DNA of 64,000 nucleotides from contig NZ_JAMFLX010000004.1 of the NCBI RefSeq assembly GCF_023502345.1, positions 174,223 to 238,222 on the forward strand, read 5' to 3'. The position numbers were made by a program, and so were the translations under genes. Below, piece after piece: positions 52,224 to 60,984 of the stretch. The notes beneath the pieces were generated by a model. That model searched no databases. It saw nothing but the letters and a program-made list of their open reading frames with translations, and was not told the DNA's origin. Each line of letters begins with the position of its first letter. Position 1 is the first letter of the stretch. This stretch comes from Parendozoicomonas callyspongiae (GTDB lineage Bacteria; Pseudomonadota; Gammaproteobacteria; Pseudomonadales; Endozoicomonadaceae).

Positions 52224-54566
52224 ATGGATATGGGTGGAATCAATAAAGCGGGTGGCTCGTATGATGTACATACCCCGCAGCATGCAGGTAAGGCTTCTTC
52301 GCCTGAGTCCATTGGGAACCACAAGGGCAAGAAAGTATCCAAGAGCAAGAACCCCTTCAAATTTATTGTTAAGGCTTTTACATCACCCTTCAAGAAAAGT
52401 GATAAGGCCATGACGCAGAGAAGTATCAGCCTGCCGAACCTGACGGATGAGTCTCATTTCGTATCTTCTGGCATCAGAAAAAGCAGCTCTCTTGAAAACT
52501 TCAAGGCTTCTGAACCCGTTCTTAATTCATACAAACCTCTTACGGAAGAAACCCGTATCCCAGATCCTGTTTACTCTGGGCCATCTGTGGGAGGAAAAAG
52601 GCGTTTCAACCCTGAAGCGACGGCAAACAATATTATCAAGCAGCTGGATGTGCTCGAGAGCTCATCAAAAGCCGGGGCGAAAGAACCACTGGACCCCAAA
52701 TCATTAGCAGTGCTTTTCAAGGAGGTCCTCACCAAACCTCTTGCAGCGGATAAGATTCTGGAGTTTTCCAAAATGCTTGCTACAGAAGGGCGGGATATAC
52801 GCCAGCATGTTCATGATAAAATGAAAACTGATGCAGATACCTTAGTTGATGAGGTTCTTCAGCATTATCCAAATATCGCAGGACGACTTTCCCGGGAAGA
52901 TTGTCAGGCTATCAGCCGGGATGTTCAGGCATCAGCCTTTAAGAAAATGAGTGTAGATGTATGGTCCACGACTGGGGCTGACGATTTTGCTGAAAGTGCC
53001 GAAGCAGATTTTCTTCAACAGGCGAGCTGGGCACTAAAGCCCAATATGGTCATCAAACCAAAGCCGAAAGACATAACACAAACGAACTTTACACCCAGAC
53101 AGGAAAACACAAGAAAAGCTGCTGGAGTTAAAGCTGAACCCAAGCAGGTCAACCTGTCGCAGACTGAAAAAAACAATAAGGCTAAGCCTCTGCAGCAACG
53201 TGAAGTAACAACGGCGACACTTCAAACTCTGAAAGAAACCTCATCAAGAGTTGTGCAGACAGCAGTTCCTGAAACGAAAACAACAGTAACTGGGTCTTCT
53301 AGGCCAGCTAAAACAGATCAACCTGCTACAACTGGGGCCATTGCAACAACGAATGAAACACCGGTTCAAAAAACAGGAAGTGAACAACAGTCTGATTCTG
53401 TCGTACAGAAAGATGGAGATATTACTCAACAGTTCCAACAGGCACTTCAGTCCAGCAAGGAATTTGTGAAAAATGAGCTGACAGCTAGACTACCTGCGGA
53501 TCAGGCTAAGCTTGCTTATAACGCATATAGACAGATCAAAGTGACGGGAGTTTCTGACGATCAGGCTCGAAGTGCTGCCCTTCTGTTTACTGATTCGATC
53601 ACAAAACATGGCCTGTCAAAAGATCAGGCATTAACCGTTGTTGTAGAAACATCAAACTGGCTGAATGATGAAGCCGACTATGCTCCTGATCTGGTTCTTT
53701 CTGCTGGCCAGGGTCTCATTGATTGGCTTAAGGCTGGAGAGCCAGAAGGCGCTGCTGTCGCTGCAATGACCGAGTGGCTCGAAGATGAAAGCTGGGAAGA
53801 TCGGATAGATACAGACGACCCGGCTGATGATATATCGACAACCTCTGCTGGTGAACAACCTGATGCCAGCACTGTCTCACTGACTGATAACAGTCAGCAG
53901 TCAGCACAGGTTTCTGGTACGGATAATTCAATACCTCCAGCTCCTCCACCTCCACCGTTACCTCAGAACAACATAACAACAGAGCCGGAGGTGGAGACTA
54001 CAAAGCCTTCTAAGCAAACAAAAACTACAACTGATGAAGCCGGTCAAACAGCTTCTAAACCGGATGCAGAGGATCCAAGAAGTGCACTTATGGCTGCCAT
54101 CAGGGATGGTAAAACGCTAAGAAAAGTAGACACTGCCGAACCTAAGCAGGTGGGTGCAAAGGATGCCCTTATGGCTGCTATCAGAGAAGGTAAAACACTG
54201 AAAAAGGTAGATACCTCAGAGAAAGAGCGTAAAAGTCAAAAGCCTCAGGAACAGCCTGAAGGAATGGAAGGCATTCTTGATAGAAGAATTAAAAAGGAAT
54301 TACTTGCACCTGCAGAAGAGTTGGCAGCAAAACTGACTCAGCAGATTAGTGATTTCAAGTATGACTTTGATGAGTCAGATGCTTCAAAACTGTCTGATAT
54401 GCGCTCCCAGCTTCTTGGAACTCTCAAGGAGTCTGGTTTTAGGAGTGTGTTCTCTGCAGCCCCTGAGGAAACCATTAATAAGTTTCTTGGTGATATGATT
54501 GATTTCGATGGTTCAGAGAAAGATATGCAAAATGCTATTGAGTCATGGATAACTGGTCAGGATTAG
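52224..54566 (+). CDS. effector-like protein with polyproline stretch and two WH2 actin-binding motifs
   Basis: 780 residues, no signal peptide or membrane segment. Residues 1-130 are basic and Ser-rich; 130-270 and 400-530 are predicted helical; 280-400 is a Thr/Lys/Gln-rich linker. Residues 571-580 are PPAPPPPPLP, a profilin- or SH3-type ligand. Two WH2 motifs follow 27 residues apart: ALMAAIRDGKTLRKVDT (621-637) and ALMAAIREGKTLKKVDT (648-664), each with the amphipathic helix and the LRKV/LKKV actin-binding core. A helical domain of 110 residues closes the protein. The architecture resembles bacterial actin nucleators such as VopL/VopF, which have proline-rich, WH2 and C-terminal domains. 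WH2 domains are eukaryotic-type, so host actin is the inferred target. Confidence 0.85.
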   Translation: MDMGGINKAGGSYDVHTPQHAGKASSPESIGNHKGKKVSKSKNPFKFIVKAFTSPFKKSDKAMTQRSISLPNLTDESHFVSSGIRKSSSLENFKASEPVLNSYKPLTEETRIPDPVYSGPSVGGKRRFNPEATANNIIKQLDVLESSSKAGAKEPLDPKSLAVLFKEVLTKPLAADKILEFSKMLATEGRDIRQHVHDKMKTDADTLVDEVLQHYPNIAGRLSREDCQAISRDVQASAFKKMSVDVWSTTGADDFAESAEADFLQQASWALKPNMVIKPKPKDITQTNFTPRQENTRKAAGVKAEPKQVNLSQTEKNNKAKPLQQREVTTATLQTLKETSSRVVQTAVPETKTTVTGSSRPAKTDQPATTGAIATTNETPVQKTGSEQQSDSVVQKDGDITQQFQQALQSSKEFVKNELTARLPADQAKLAYNAYRQIKVTGVSDDQARSAALLFTDSITKHGLSKDQALTVVVETSNWLNDEADYAPDLVLSAGQGLIDWLKAGEPEGAAVAAMTEWLEDESWEDRIDTDDPADDISTTSAGEQPDASTVSLTDNSQQSAQVSGTDNSIPPAPPPPPLPQNNITTEPEVETTKPSKQTKTTTDEAGQTASKPDAEDPRSALMAAIRDGKTLRKVDTAEPKQVGAKDALMAAIREGKTLKKVDTSEKERKSQKPQEQPEGMEGILDRRIKKELLAPAEELAAKLTQQISDFKYDFDESDASKLSDMRSQLLGTLKESGFRSVFSAAPEETINKFLGDMIDFDGSEKDMQNAIESWITGQD

Positions 54567-55223
54567 GCTCTGTTTAGAGGCCGGAATTCCTACAATTAAA
54601 ACGAGGGTAAAACCCACCCAAGCGCTATTTGGGGAAACTGCTGCACTGTGCGACATGGATAATCATTTGATCAAGGTTCATACCGGCTCCTTCCAAGTCA
54701 TCAGCAATTCCCGCCGAATACACGCCTTGAGCCGTATAATGCATACTAAAGGCACTCATGTCTCTTGATCACAGAAGAACCCATCTCCTCAAATGAAGAG
54801 TTCCTGAAGCCAGCCTGATCTCAATTACTGACACAGGGCTTCAAATCAAGTCGCATCAGGAATCAAGCAGCGGATGCTTTTTCCCTGACCGTGCCCCTGC
54901 GTAATAGCTACAAATAGAGATTACCAGCAGTCAATTAGAAACCATTCAAACAGGCTATGAATCTGTATACGACAGCTGAACATTACGAGCTGACCACGGT
55001 GACTTGATTCCAGGAATCTGGGAATAAAGTTCCTTGTCTCGCATATGGGCATCCTGCCTGAATTGAGTTGAAATCAGGTTAAACTACCCACACTATCAGG
55101 GGAAGATCCCAAAAATATTACGGAGGTACTTGCTGAAAGTCGTGAGACTGCATCCATTAAAAGTGAAAAATGATTCTGAAAAGACCCACGATCTAGTGGG
55201 CCTTTCAGGTAATTTGCTCAATA
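54567..55223. other. 650-base stretch without a supported gene
   Basis: I see no gene, clear promoter or repeat family. A 44-codon frame on the minus strand (54625-54759) has no good ribosome-binding site and no recognised homology. Because it lies between an effector-like gene and a glycosidase it may be decayed DNA. Confidence 0.4.
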
Positions 55224-56471
55224 TTATTCTGATTTGCCTGTCGCTGTAATGGTGTCGTCTTTCAGTTCCTGATCAAGTACTTTCCATATTTTGTTAGTCT
55301 GGTTCCATGGGCGATCAGGGCTTTCTCCTTTCTCAACAGCCTGCCAGTATTTCCAGCCAAGTGGTTTGTTGCCCATCTCATAGTCATAGCCATCCCACTC
55401 ATCTTCTCTGAAAGAGTAGAAGCCCCAGTGAACTCCCTTTCTTTCAAAGATAGAAAGCAGGTCTTCCATATAAGCGGCAGTGCCAGGGTTTTTGCGATAG
55501 GCACCAAATTCAGAGGCTACCAGATGATTGGCGGGAATATTATTGGTTTTGGCCCAGTCAAAAAACGGGTTCAGCCAGTTTTCCAGGGCTTGTTCATCCC
55601 AGTACTGTTCTTTGCCAGCGTAAGGGATCTTGCCGGGATAGGTGTACATCTTCTTGCCGTTTTTCTTGCGCAGGAAGTTTTTGCGGTTGGTGAAGTCAAA
55701 CGGTTCGTACATATGAAATGCATACAGAACTTTGTTGTCTTCCAGTTTCGGCCAGTAAGTGAAAGCAGGAGCCTGGGCATACCAGCCTGCATCAACCATA
55801 ACGGGGGTGTTCTTATCGACCTCCCGGATAGCAGCAATCACCTTATTGTAGAAAGCGGGCAGGTCGTGTGATGTGCCTTGATATTTTTTGTACCAGGCGT
55901 CGTAGCGTGAAGGATCGCCATGTTCAGCTAGGCCTGTTCCCATCTCTGCGATAGGCTCGTTAATAATATTGTAAGCGACAATGGTTTTGTTGCCTTTCAG
56001 CGCGGTAGCAATGTCTTTCCAGTACCGGGAAGATTGCTCCCACCACTTCTTATCATTCCAGAGACGAAGATCTCGTTTACCGCTATTGTTCTGAGCCCAG
56101 CGGCTGCCTGGCAGCCCAAGAGGGGCAAGAACAACCTTCAACTGATATTTCTCTGCCCAGCCAATCACTTCCTTTAATTTGGCCAGATCTTCGGGAACCA
56201 GGCTTTGGTAGTTATCCAGATTACCTGCAAGAAAATCCTTGGATTGACTGTCCCATTTACTGAAAGTGATTCGTACCCACTCCACATCGGCGTCAGCCGC
56301 AGCTTTAAACCATTTTTCAGTGGGAGTCTGGTTAAACTGGTTTGTACCATCCTGGGGCGTTGCCCAGAAATTCATCTTCTCATTGGATTGGCTGACACTT
56401 GCCTGTACGGAGACGGGCAAAACAGCAGTCATCAACATTACCGCAGCAATGTAGCGCAGTGCTCCTAGCAT
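55224..56471 (-). CDS. secreted glycoside hydrolase family 5 enzyme
   Basis: 415 residues with signal peptide (1-24, ending VQAS). TIM-barrel GH5 features: WVRITFSKWDS at strand 2, acid/base Glu in YNIINEPIAEMG (about residue 168), YAFHMYEPFDF with the conserved His/Tyr, and nucleophile Glu in LVASEFGAYRKNPG (about residue 318). It hydrolyses beta-1,4 or beta-1,3 linked glucans or mannans outside the cytoplasm; the exact polysaccharide cannot be assigned. Single gene. Confidence 0.88.
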   Translation of the reverse strand: MLGALRYIAAVMLMTAVLPVSVQASVSQSNEKMNFWATPQDGTNQFNQTPTEKWFKAAADADVEWVRITFSKWDSQSKDFLAGNLDNYQSLVPEDLAKLKEVIGWAEKYQLKVVLAPLGLPGSRWAQNNSGKRDLRLWNDKKWWEQSSRYWKDIATALKGNKTIVAYNIINEPIAEMGTGLAEHGDPSRYDAWYKKYQGTSHDLPAFYNKVIAAIREVDKNTPVMVDAGWYAQAPAFTYWPKLEDNKVLYAFHMYEPFDFTNRKNFLRKKNGKKMYTYPGKIPYAGKEQYWDEQALENWLNPFFDWAKTNNIPANHLVASEFGAYRKNPGTAAYMEDLLSIFERKGVHWGFYSFREDEWDGYDYEMGNKPLGWKYWQAVEKGESPDRPWNQTNKIWKVLDQELKDDTITATGKSE

Positions 56472-56607
56472 CTGTTATTAGTTCCAGTTGGTGATATATC
56501 CATGAAATGTATCACGGCACCACTGGAGGAATGGATAAGGGAAATACGGGGGTGGTGGGGAAAGGTTAAAAGTAAGCACCGCAATCCCTGTGGTGCTTTA
56601 ACAGGAT

Positions 56608-56871
56608 CTACTTAATCAAATAAAGATCACGTGTGTAGATGGTGTCTTGAGGGTTATGCATTGGCAGTCCGCCAAGTTTGGCACTTCTCAGGTAATTCTT
56701 GGTTGAATGAAACACCGGTATGATGGGTATATTCTGCGCCTAGATTTTCTCGGCTTGAGCATAAATTGCATTACGCTCTTCTTCAGTTGGTGCAACTTTA
56801 GCTTTGGCAACAAGCCGATCGTACCCGGGGTTAGAATAATGGCCAGCGTTATTACCGTGTCCAGATTGATG
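56608..56871 (-). pseudogene. remnant of a peptide ABC transporter binding protein (OppA/DppA type), C-terminus
   Basis: On the minus strand YSNPGYDRLVAKAKVAPTEE and ERNAIYAQAEKI match the C-terminal region of oligopeptide-binding proteins. An in-frame TAG follows, then AQNIPIIPVFHSTKNYLR and HNPQDTIYTRDLYLIK complete the family end, with a final TAG at 56608-56610. The N-terminal 450 residues are missing, replaced by unrelated acidic sequence. Confidence 0.85.
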
Positions 56872-57222
56872 CGAGGCAGTAGTTATGGGCACCTCTTCGT
56901 CGTCCCCATCCATCTCTTCATCCGAAGATATCTGACCAGAGACAAAGATATTGCCAATAGCTTCGGATCTTCCCGGCTGTTCCATAGTTTTAACTCCTTT
57001 TATACTCAAAAAAAGAGCCAGTTGTACATCAAGCAGACAAATCAATGCCCTGTCTGAATAGTTAGAACGGCTGTCTATAACAGCAACATCCTTGGCAGAG
57101 CTTCTGCAAACACATACAATTTTTAGAAGTACGGCGGTCAAGATGTTCTTCCGCTTCATATTGAAAGCTGCCGGATCGCGGCTGCGACACTTACGAAAAG
57201 CACACGGAAAAGGACATCAACC
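56872..57222. other. gap between oppA remnant and pilD
   Basis: About 350 bases. The open frame that runs into the oppA remnant (start 57159) carries an acidic stretch (SSDEEMDGDDEE) but no recognised domain. The pilD promoter should lie here. In many gammaproteobacteria pilB and pilC precede pilD; neither is present. Confidence 0.4.
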
Positions 57223-58098
57223 TTGTCTGCACTCTCACCCCTTTTCAATGACCCACAACTCTGGACAGGCTTCTGTCTGATTTTGGGCCTGCTGGTTGGC
57301 AGTTTTCTAAACGTCGTCATATACCGGTTGCCGCTGATGATGGAGCGCAGCTGGAAAAATGAATGCCGTTTGATTCTTGATCCTGATGCTTCGGAACCTC
57401 CCAAGGAACCAAAGTTTAATCTGATAGTTCCTGCCTCAACCTGTCCCAAGTGCAAACACAAGATTCGTCCCTGGGAAAATATTCCCGTTATCAGTTATCT
57501 GTTTCTGAGAGGGAAATGCAGCCAGTGTAAAACGGCTATTTCTGCACGCTATCCGATTATTGAAATGGCTGCGGGTCTTCTGGCTATGTTAAGCGCTGCT
57601 GTATTTGGGCCAGGTTTGTCATCTTTCATGGTTTGTATCCTTTGCTGGATGCTGCTGGCCATGTCGATGATTGATATTGATCACCAGATTCTGCCAGACG
57701 ATATGACATTCCCTCTGCTGTGGCTTGGCATACTGCTAAATACTCAGGGTATGTTTACTTCTCTGGAAAATGCTGTCTGGGGAGCCATTGCTGGATACCT
57801 TTCACTCTGGTCCGTGTACTGGCTGTTCAAACTGGTAACAGGGAAAGAAGGTATGGGTTATGGTGATTTTAAGCTGCTGGCAGCACTGGGAGCCTGGATG
57901 GGCTGGCAATATCTGCCGGTTATTATTCTGCTCTCCTCGCTGGTCGGAGCAATTGTCGGTATCGGTATGATCATCTTTATGGGCCGGGACAAAAGTATTC
58001 CCATTCCCTTTGGCCCTTACCTGGCAGCAGCAGGACTTATCGCACTGTTCCAGGGAGACAAGTTAATTGCAAGCTATCTGCACTTTGCCGGAGTATGA
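57223..58098 (+). CDS. pilD: prepilin peptidase/N-methyltransferase
   Basis: Inner-membrane aspartic protease that cleaves and methylates type IV prepilins and type II pseudopilins. 291 residues, eight hydrophobic segments. GSFLNVVIYRLP in the first helix, the cytoplasmic zinc site CPKC...CSQC, first catalytic Asp in DIDHQILPD and second in GMGYGDFK. Followed after 7 bases by coaE, the conserved pilD-coaE order of Pseudomonas-like genomes, but without pilB/pilC upstream. Confidence 0.95.
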   Translation: MSALSPLFNDPQLWTGFCLILGLLVGSFLNVVIYRLPLMMERSWKNECRLILDPDASEPPKEPKFNLIVPASTCPKCKHKIRPWENIPVISYLFLRGKCSQCKTAISARYPIIEMAAGLLAMLSAAVFGPGLSSFMVCILCWMLLAMSMIDIDHQILPDDMTFPLLWLGILLNTQGMFTSLENAVWGAIAGYLSLWSVYWLFKLVTGKEGMGYGDFKLLAALGAWMGWQYLPVIILLSSLVGAIVGIGMIIFMGRDKSIPIPFGPYLAAAGLIALFQGDKLIASYLHFAGV

Positions 58099-58105
58099 CA
58101 TTAAG

Positions 58106-58705
58106 ATGTTTGTCGTTGGTGTAACAGGGGGAATTGGTTGCGGTAAAACTTCCGTCACCGATTATCTGGCTGGAAAAGGAATCATTATTGCGGATGCTGA
58201 CCAGGCGGCACGAGTTGTTGTTATGCCCGGTCAACCTGCCCTGCAAAGTATTGCCCAACATTTTGGTGAAAATCTGATTCTCCCTGATGGTCAGCTGAAC
58301 CGACGAGCATTGCGGGATATCATTTTCGATAATGAAACAGAACGGCGCTGGCTGGAACAGTTACTCCACCCCCTTATCTTTCAGCAAATAAACTTTGAAC
58401 TAGAACAGGCAACTTCACCTTATGTGGTGCTGGTCTCCCCTCTTTTAATTGAGACCAGCCAGCACCAACTGGTTAACCGAATTCTGGTTATTGATGTTTC
58501 AGAAGAAACCCAGATCGCCCGTACCATGAACCGGGACGGCGTCCCCAGGGAGCAGGCTGAAGCGATTCTACGCAGCCAGTCTGACCGGCAGAACCGCCTC
58601 AATAAAGCGGATGATGTTGTGGACAACAGCGGAAGTCTTGAGCAACTTCACCAGCAACTGGACAAGCTGCACCAAACTTATCTGGATATGGCCGCTTCCA
58701 ACTGA
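58106..58705 (+). CDS. coaE: dephospho-CoA kinase
   Basis: Last step of coenzyme A synthesis. 199 residues from ATG 58106, where the family starts (MFVVGVTGGIGCGKTS, P-loop); the open frame is 13 codons longer. DADQAARVVVMPGQPAL and LLIETSQHQL are typical, as is the lid region MNRDGVPREQAEAILRSQ. Its last 28 bases overlap the convergent histidine phosphatase gene. Confidence 0.95.
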   Translation: MFVVGVTGGIGCGKTSVTDYLAGKGIIIADADQAARVVVMPGQPALQSIAQHFGENLILPDGQLNRRALRDIIFDNETERRWLEQLLHPLIFQQINFELEQATSPYVVLVSPLLIETSQHQLVNRILVIDVSEETQIARTMNRDGVPREQAEAILRSQSDRQNRLNKADDVVDNSGSLEQLHQQLDKLHQTYLDMAASN

Positions 58706-59424
58706 GACTGCTTGATTTCGACCTGGCTGCCGTCAGTATTGAACTGGATAAATTCTGCGTTGGCGAAACGCTTCCCTCGCCCTGTCAGGTATTCAGTAAG
58801 AGCCTGAATTGGCTGACCATGCCCAACCATGATTATATGGCCAGGTTCTGGCCAGCTCAGGGCTTTGGCCCATGACACCTGCATTCGGGCTTTAACCTGG
58901 TCATTGGTCTCGCCATGAAAATGCTCAGGATTCTCAGGATTCCAGGAATCCTTCTCATCAAACTGATCGTGATACATTCCTTCCCTTTCCCCTAGGTTGC
59001 GTTCTATGAGGCTTTCCAGAATGACAATTTTGTCTTTATCGACCCCCAGCCGGCTGGCAATTATCTCTGCCGTCTCAATGGTTCGGGGAAGGGGAGAGCA
59101 GAAGATTGCGGCAATGTTATCTGTGTTATAACCCGTATCGTGAAGATCAGCAGCCGTTGCTGCGGCCTGCTCCCGGCCTATATCTGTGAGTGGTGCCGGA
59201 AAGTAACCGTTATTAGCTGGGTTGGTGTTGTATCTTTTGCTGACATTTGCAACCGACTGACCATGACGAATTACCACAATATGCCGTGAATCATGTCCAT
59301 TTGGGACTTCAGCTTCTCCATATGCCTGAAAACTACTCCCCACCAGTGATAGCCCCAGCCCCAGCAACTTCCACCAACGAGCACCAAATAACAACATAAA
59401 AATATTCCTGCACTGATTATTCAC
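58678..59424 (-). CDS. histidine phosphatase family protein, exported
   Basis: 248 residues. A hydrophobic N-terminal segment (residues 10-35, ending QAYGE) suggests export to the periplasm. The phosphoglycerate-mutase-like core has the RHG motif in VVIRHGQSVANVSKRYN, second-site FCSPLPRTIETAEII, acid Glu in LIERNLGEREG and the final His in MVGHGQPIQAL. It probably dephosphorylates a small phosphate ester. Convergent with coaE, overlapping 28 bases. Confidence 0.82.
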   Translation of the reverse strand: MNNQCRNIFMLLFGARWWKLLGLGLSLVGSSFQAYGEAEVPNGHDSRHIVVIRHGQSVANVSKRYNTNPANNGYFPAPLTDIGREQAAATAADLHDTGYNTDNIAAIFCSPLPRTIETAEIIASRLGVDKDKIVILESLIERNLGEREGMYHDQFDEKDSWNPENPEHFHGETNDQVKARMQVSWAKALSWPEPGHIIMVGHGQPIQALTEYLTGRGKRFANAEFIQFNTDGSQVEIKQSQLEAAISR

Positions 59425-59690
59425 AAAAACACTAGGGTCTTTTGAGGTTTTCTAACGGCTGACGGCTTTCAGGGCCACTGAGCCTATGATGAAAACCCAA
59501 CAGCCCCCAAGGAAAGTAGCAAAAAGCAGTGAGTAGCAGGCTCAAATCTTAACCTGCTGGACGCAAGCTATCAGGAACAACCAAATGGAATAATTTAATA
59601 GCAAAATAATTTTAATTGGACATAACAAAATGACTACCTTTCCTGAACCCTATTCATGTTTCGCCAGTCTAACTACAAAGGGATCAAGCC
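59425..59690. other. divergent intergenic region
   Basis: Between the phosphatase and the symporter genes. No gene or repeat is supported; it should hold both promoters. Confidence 0.4.
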
Positions 59691-60947
59691 ATGCAGGGAA
59701 AAAGACAGGGGAAAAAAATGTCGAGAGTTTCGAAGATATCAACTGGAACAATGATCTCCACAGCAGCTTTGCTGGGTATTACCTGTGGATTTATGGATGT
59801 TCCTGTAGTCAACACCATTGCCACAACGCTGGGTGATCTGTTTATTCGGCTGTTAAAGCTGGTCAGCACTCCCATTATTTTCTTCTCGGTTTTATCAACT
59901 CTGACAGGTATGGGAAACCTTCAGGAGGCTGGCATTTTGGGAGGGCGGGTATTTCGCTACACCCTTATGACAACACTGATTGCGGCATCCATAGCTCTTT
60001 CACTGTTCCTGTTGCTGGACCCTGCCAACCATGTTCAGGGGCTGGATATCGCCAACTCGGTGGTTGAAAACCAGCAGACCGGTTATCTGAAATACCTAGT
60101 TGATATCATTCCTACCAGCTTTATTGAGCCTTTCGCTCAGGGACAGGTTATCAGCGTGCTGTTTCTGGCTGTTATTCTCAGCCTGGCAATTTTGACAGTG
60201 CCTGTAGAGCGCAGAACCCGACTGCAGCAACTGTTTGAAGATCTGTTTGCTGCAATTATGAAACTGACAGCAGGTATTCTTAAGCTGTTACCAATTGCAG
60301 TCTGGGCGTTCGTGACAACTTTTCTTCATGAGATTACTGAAGAATCTATAGTCACCAATCTTGCTCTCTATTTTCTCAGTATTCTCCTGGCTAACCTTGT
60401 ACAGGCACTGGTGGTTCTTCCTCTGCTTTTATCCTGGAAAGGTCTGTCTCCGGTAAAAACATTTAAAGGAATGTTTCCTGCTCTCTCAGTTGCCTTCTTT
60501 GCCAAATCTTCAAGTGCAGCCCTCCCTGTTGCCATGGAAGCAGCAAGATCACAACTTGGCGTCAGTGAGCGTATAGCCCGGTTCAGTTTTCCTCTTTGTA
60601 CAACAATTAATATGAATGCCTGTGCCGGCTTTATTCTGATTACCGTACTGTTTGTTTCATCACTGAATGGAATGAGCTTTTCCCCGGTTGAAATGTTTTC
60701 CTGGATTTTTATTGCGACTATTGCCGCGATAGGAAATGCCGGTGTCCCAATGGGCTGCTTCCTGCTGGCCAGTACACTGCTGGCCACCATGAATGTTCCA
60801 TTAGCGTTGATGGGGGTTATTCTTCCGGTTTATGCGCTGATCGATATGTTGGAAAGTGCGATCAATGTCTGGTCAGATGCCTGTGTCACCTGCATCGTTG
60901 ATAAAGAGACAGAGTCTTCTCCTGTGGTAAGCCGCCAGCAGGCTTGA
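59691..60947 (+). CDS. SLC1/DAACS-family sodium:dicarboxylate symporter
   Basis: 418 residues (409 if ATG 59718 with AGGGG upstream is used). Inner-membrane secondary transporter of the glutamate/aspartate/C4-dicarboxylate or serine/threonine type. Family marks: LLKLVSTPIIFFSVLSTLTGMG, the re-entrant loop serine-rich FAKSSSAALPVAME, TTINMNACAGF and GNAGVPMGCFLLASTL. The substrate-deciding Arg/Asp positions could not be assigned with confidence. Confidence 0.88.
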   Translation: MQGKRQGKKMSRVSKISTGTMISTAALLGITCGFMDVPVVNTIATTLGDLFIRLLKLVSTPIIFFSVLSTLTGMGNLQEAGILGGRVFRYTLMTTLIAASIALSLFLLLDPANHVQGLDIANSVVENQQTGYLKYLVDIIPTSFIEPFAQGQVISVLFLAVILSLAILTVPVERRTRLQQLFEDLFAAIMKLTAGILKLLPIAVWAFVTTFLHEITEESIVTNLALYFLSILLANLVQALVVLPLLLSWKGLSPVKTFKGMFPALSVAFFAKSSSAALPVAMEAARSQLGVSERIARFSFPLCTTINMNACAGFILITVLFVSSLNGMSFSPVEMFSWIFIATIAAIGNAGVPMGCFLLASTLLATMNVPLALMGVILPVYALIDMLESAINVWSDACVTCIVDKETESSPVVSRQQA

Positions 60948-60984
60948 TGCTGGCGGTCTGATATTTGCCTGAGGATCAGTTTTC

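Noticed and set aside
54625..54759. 44-codon frame on the minus strand
   Set aside because: No ribosome-binding site, no homology recognised, surrounded by non-coding sequence.
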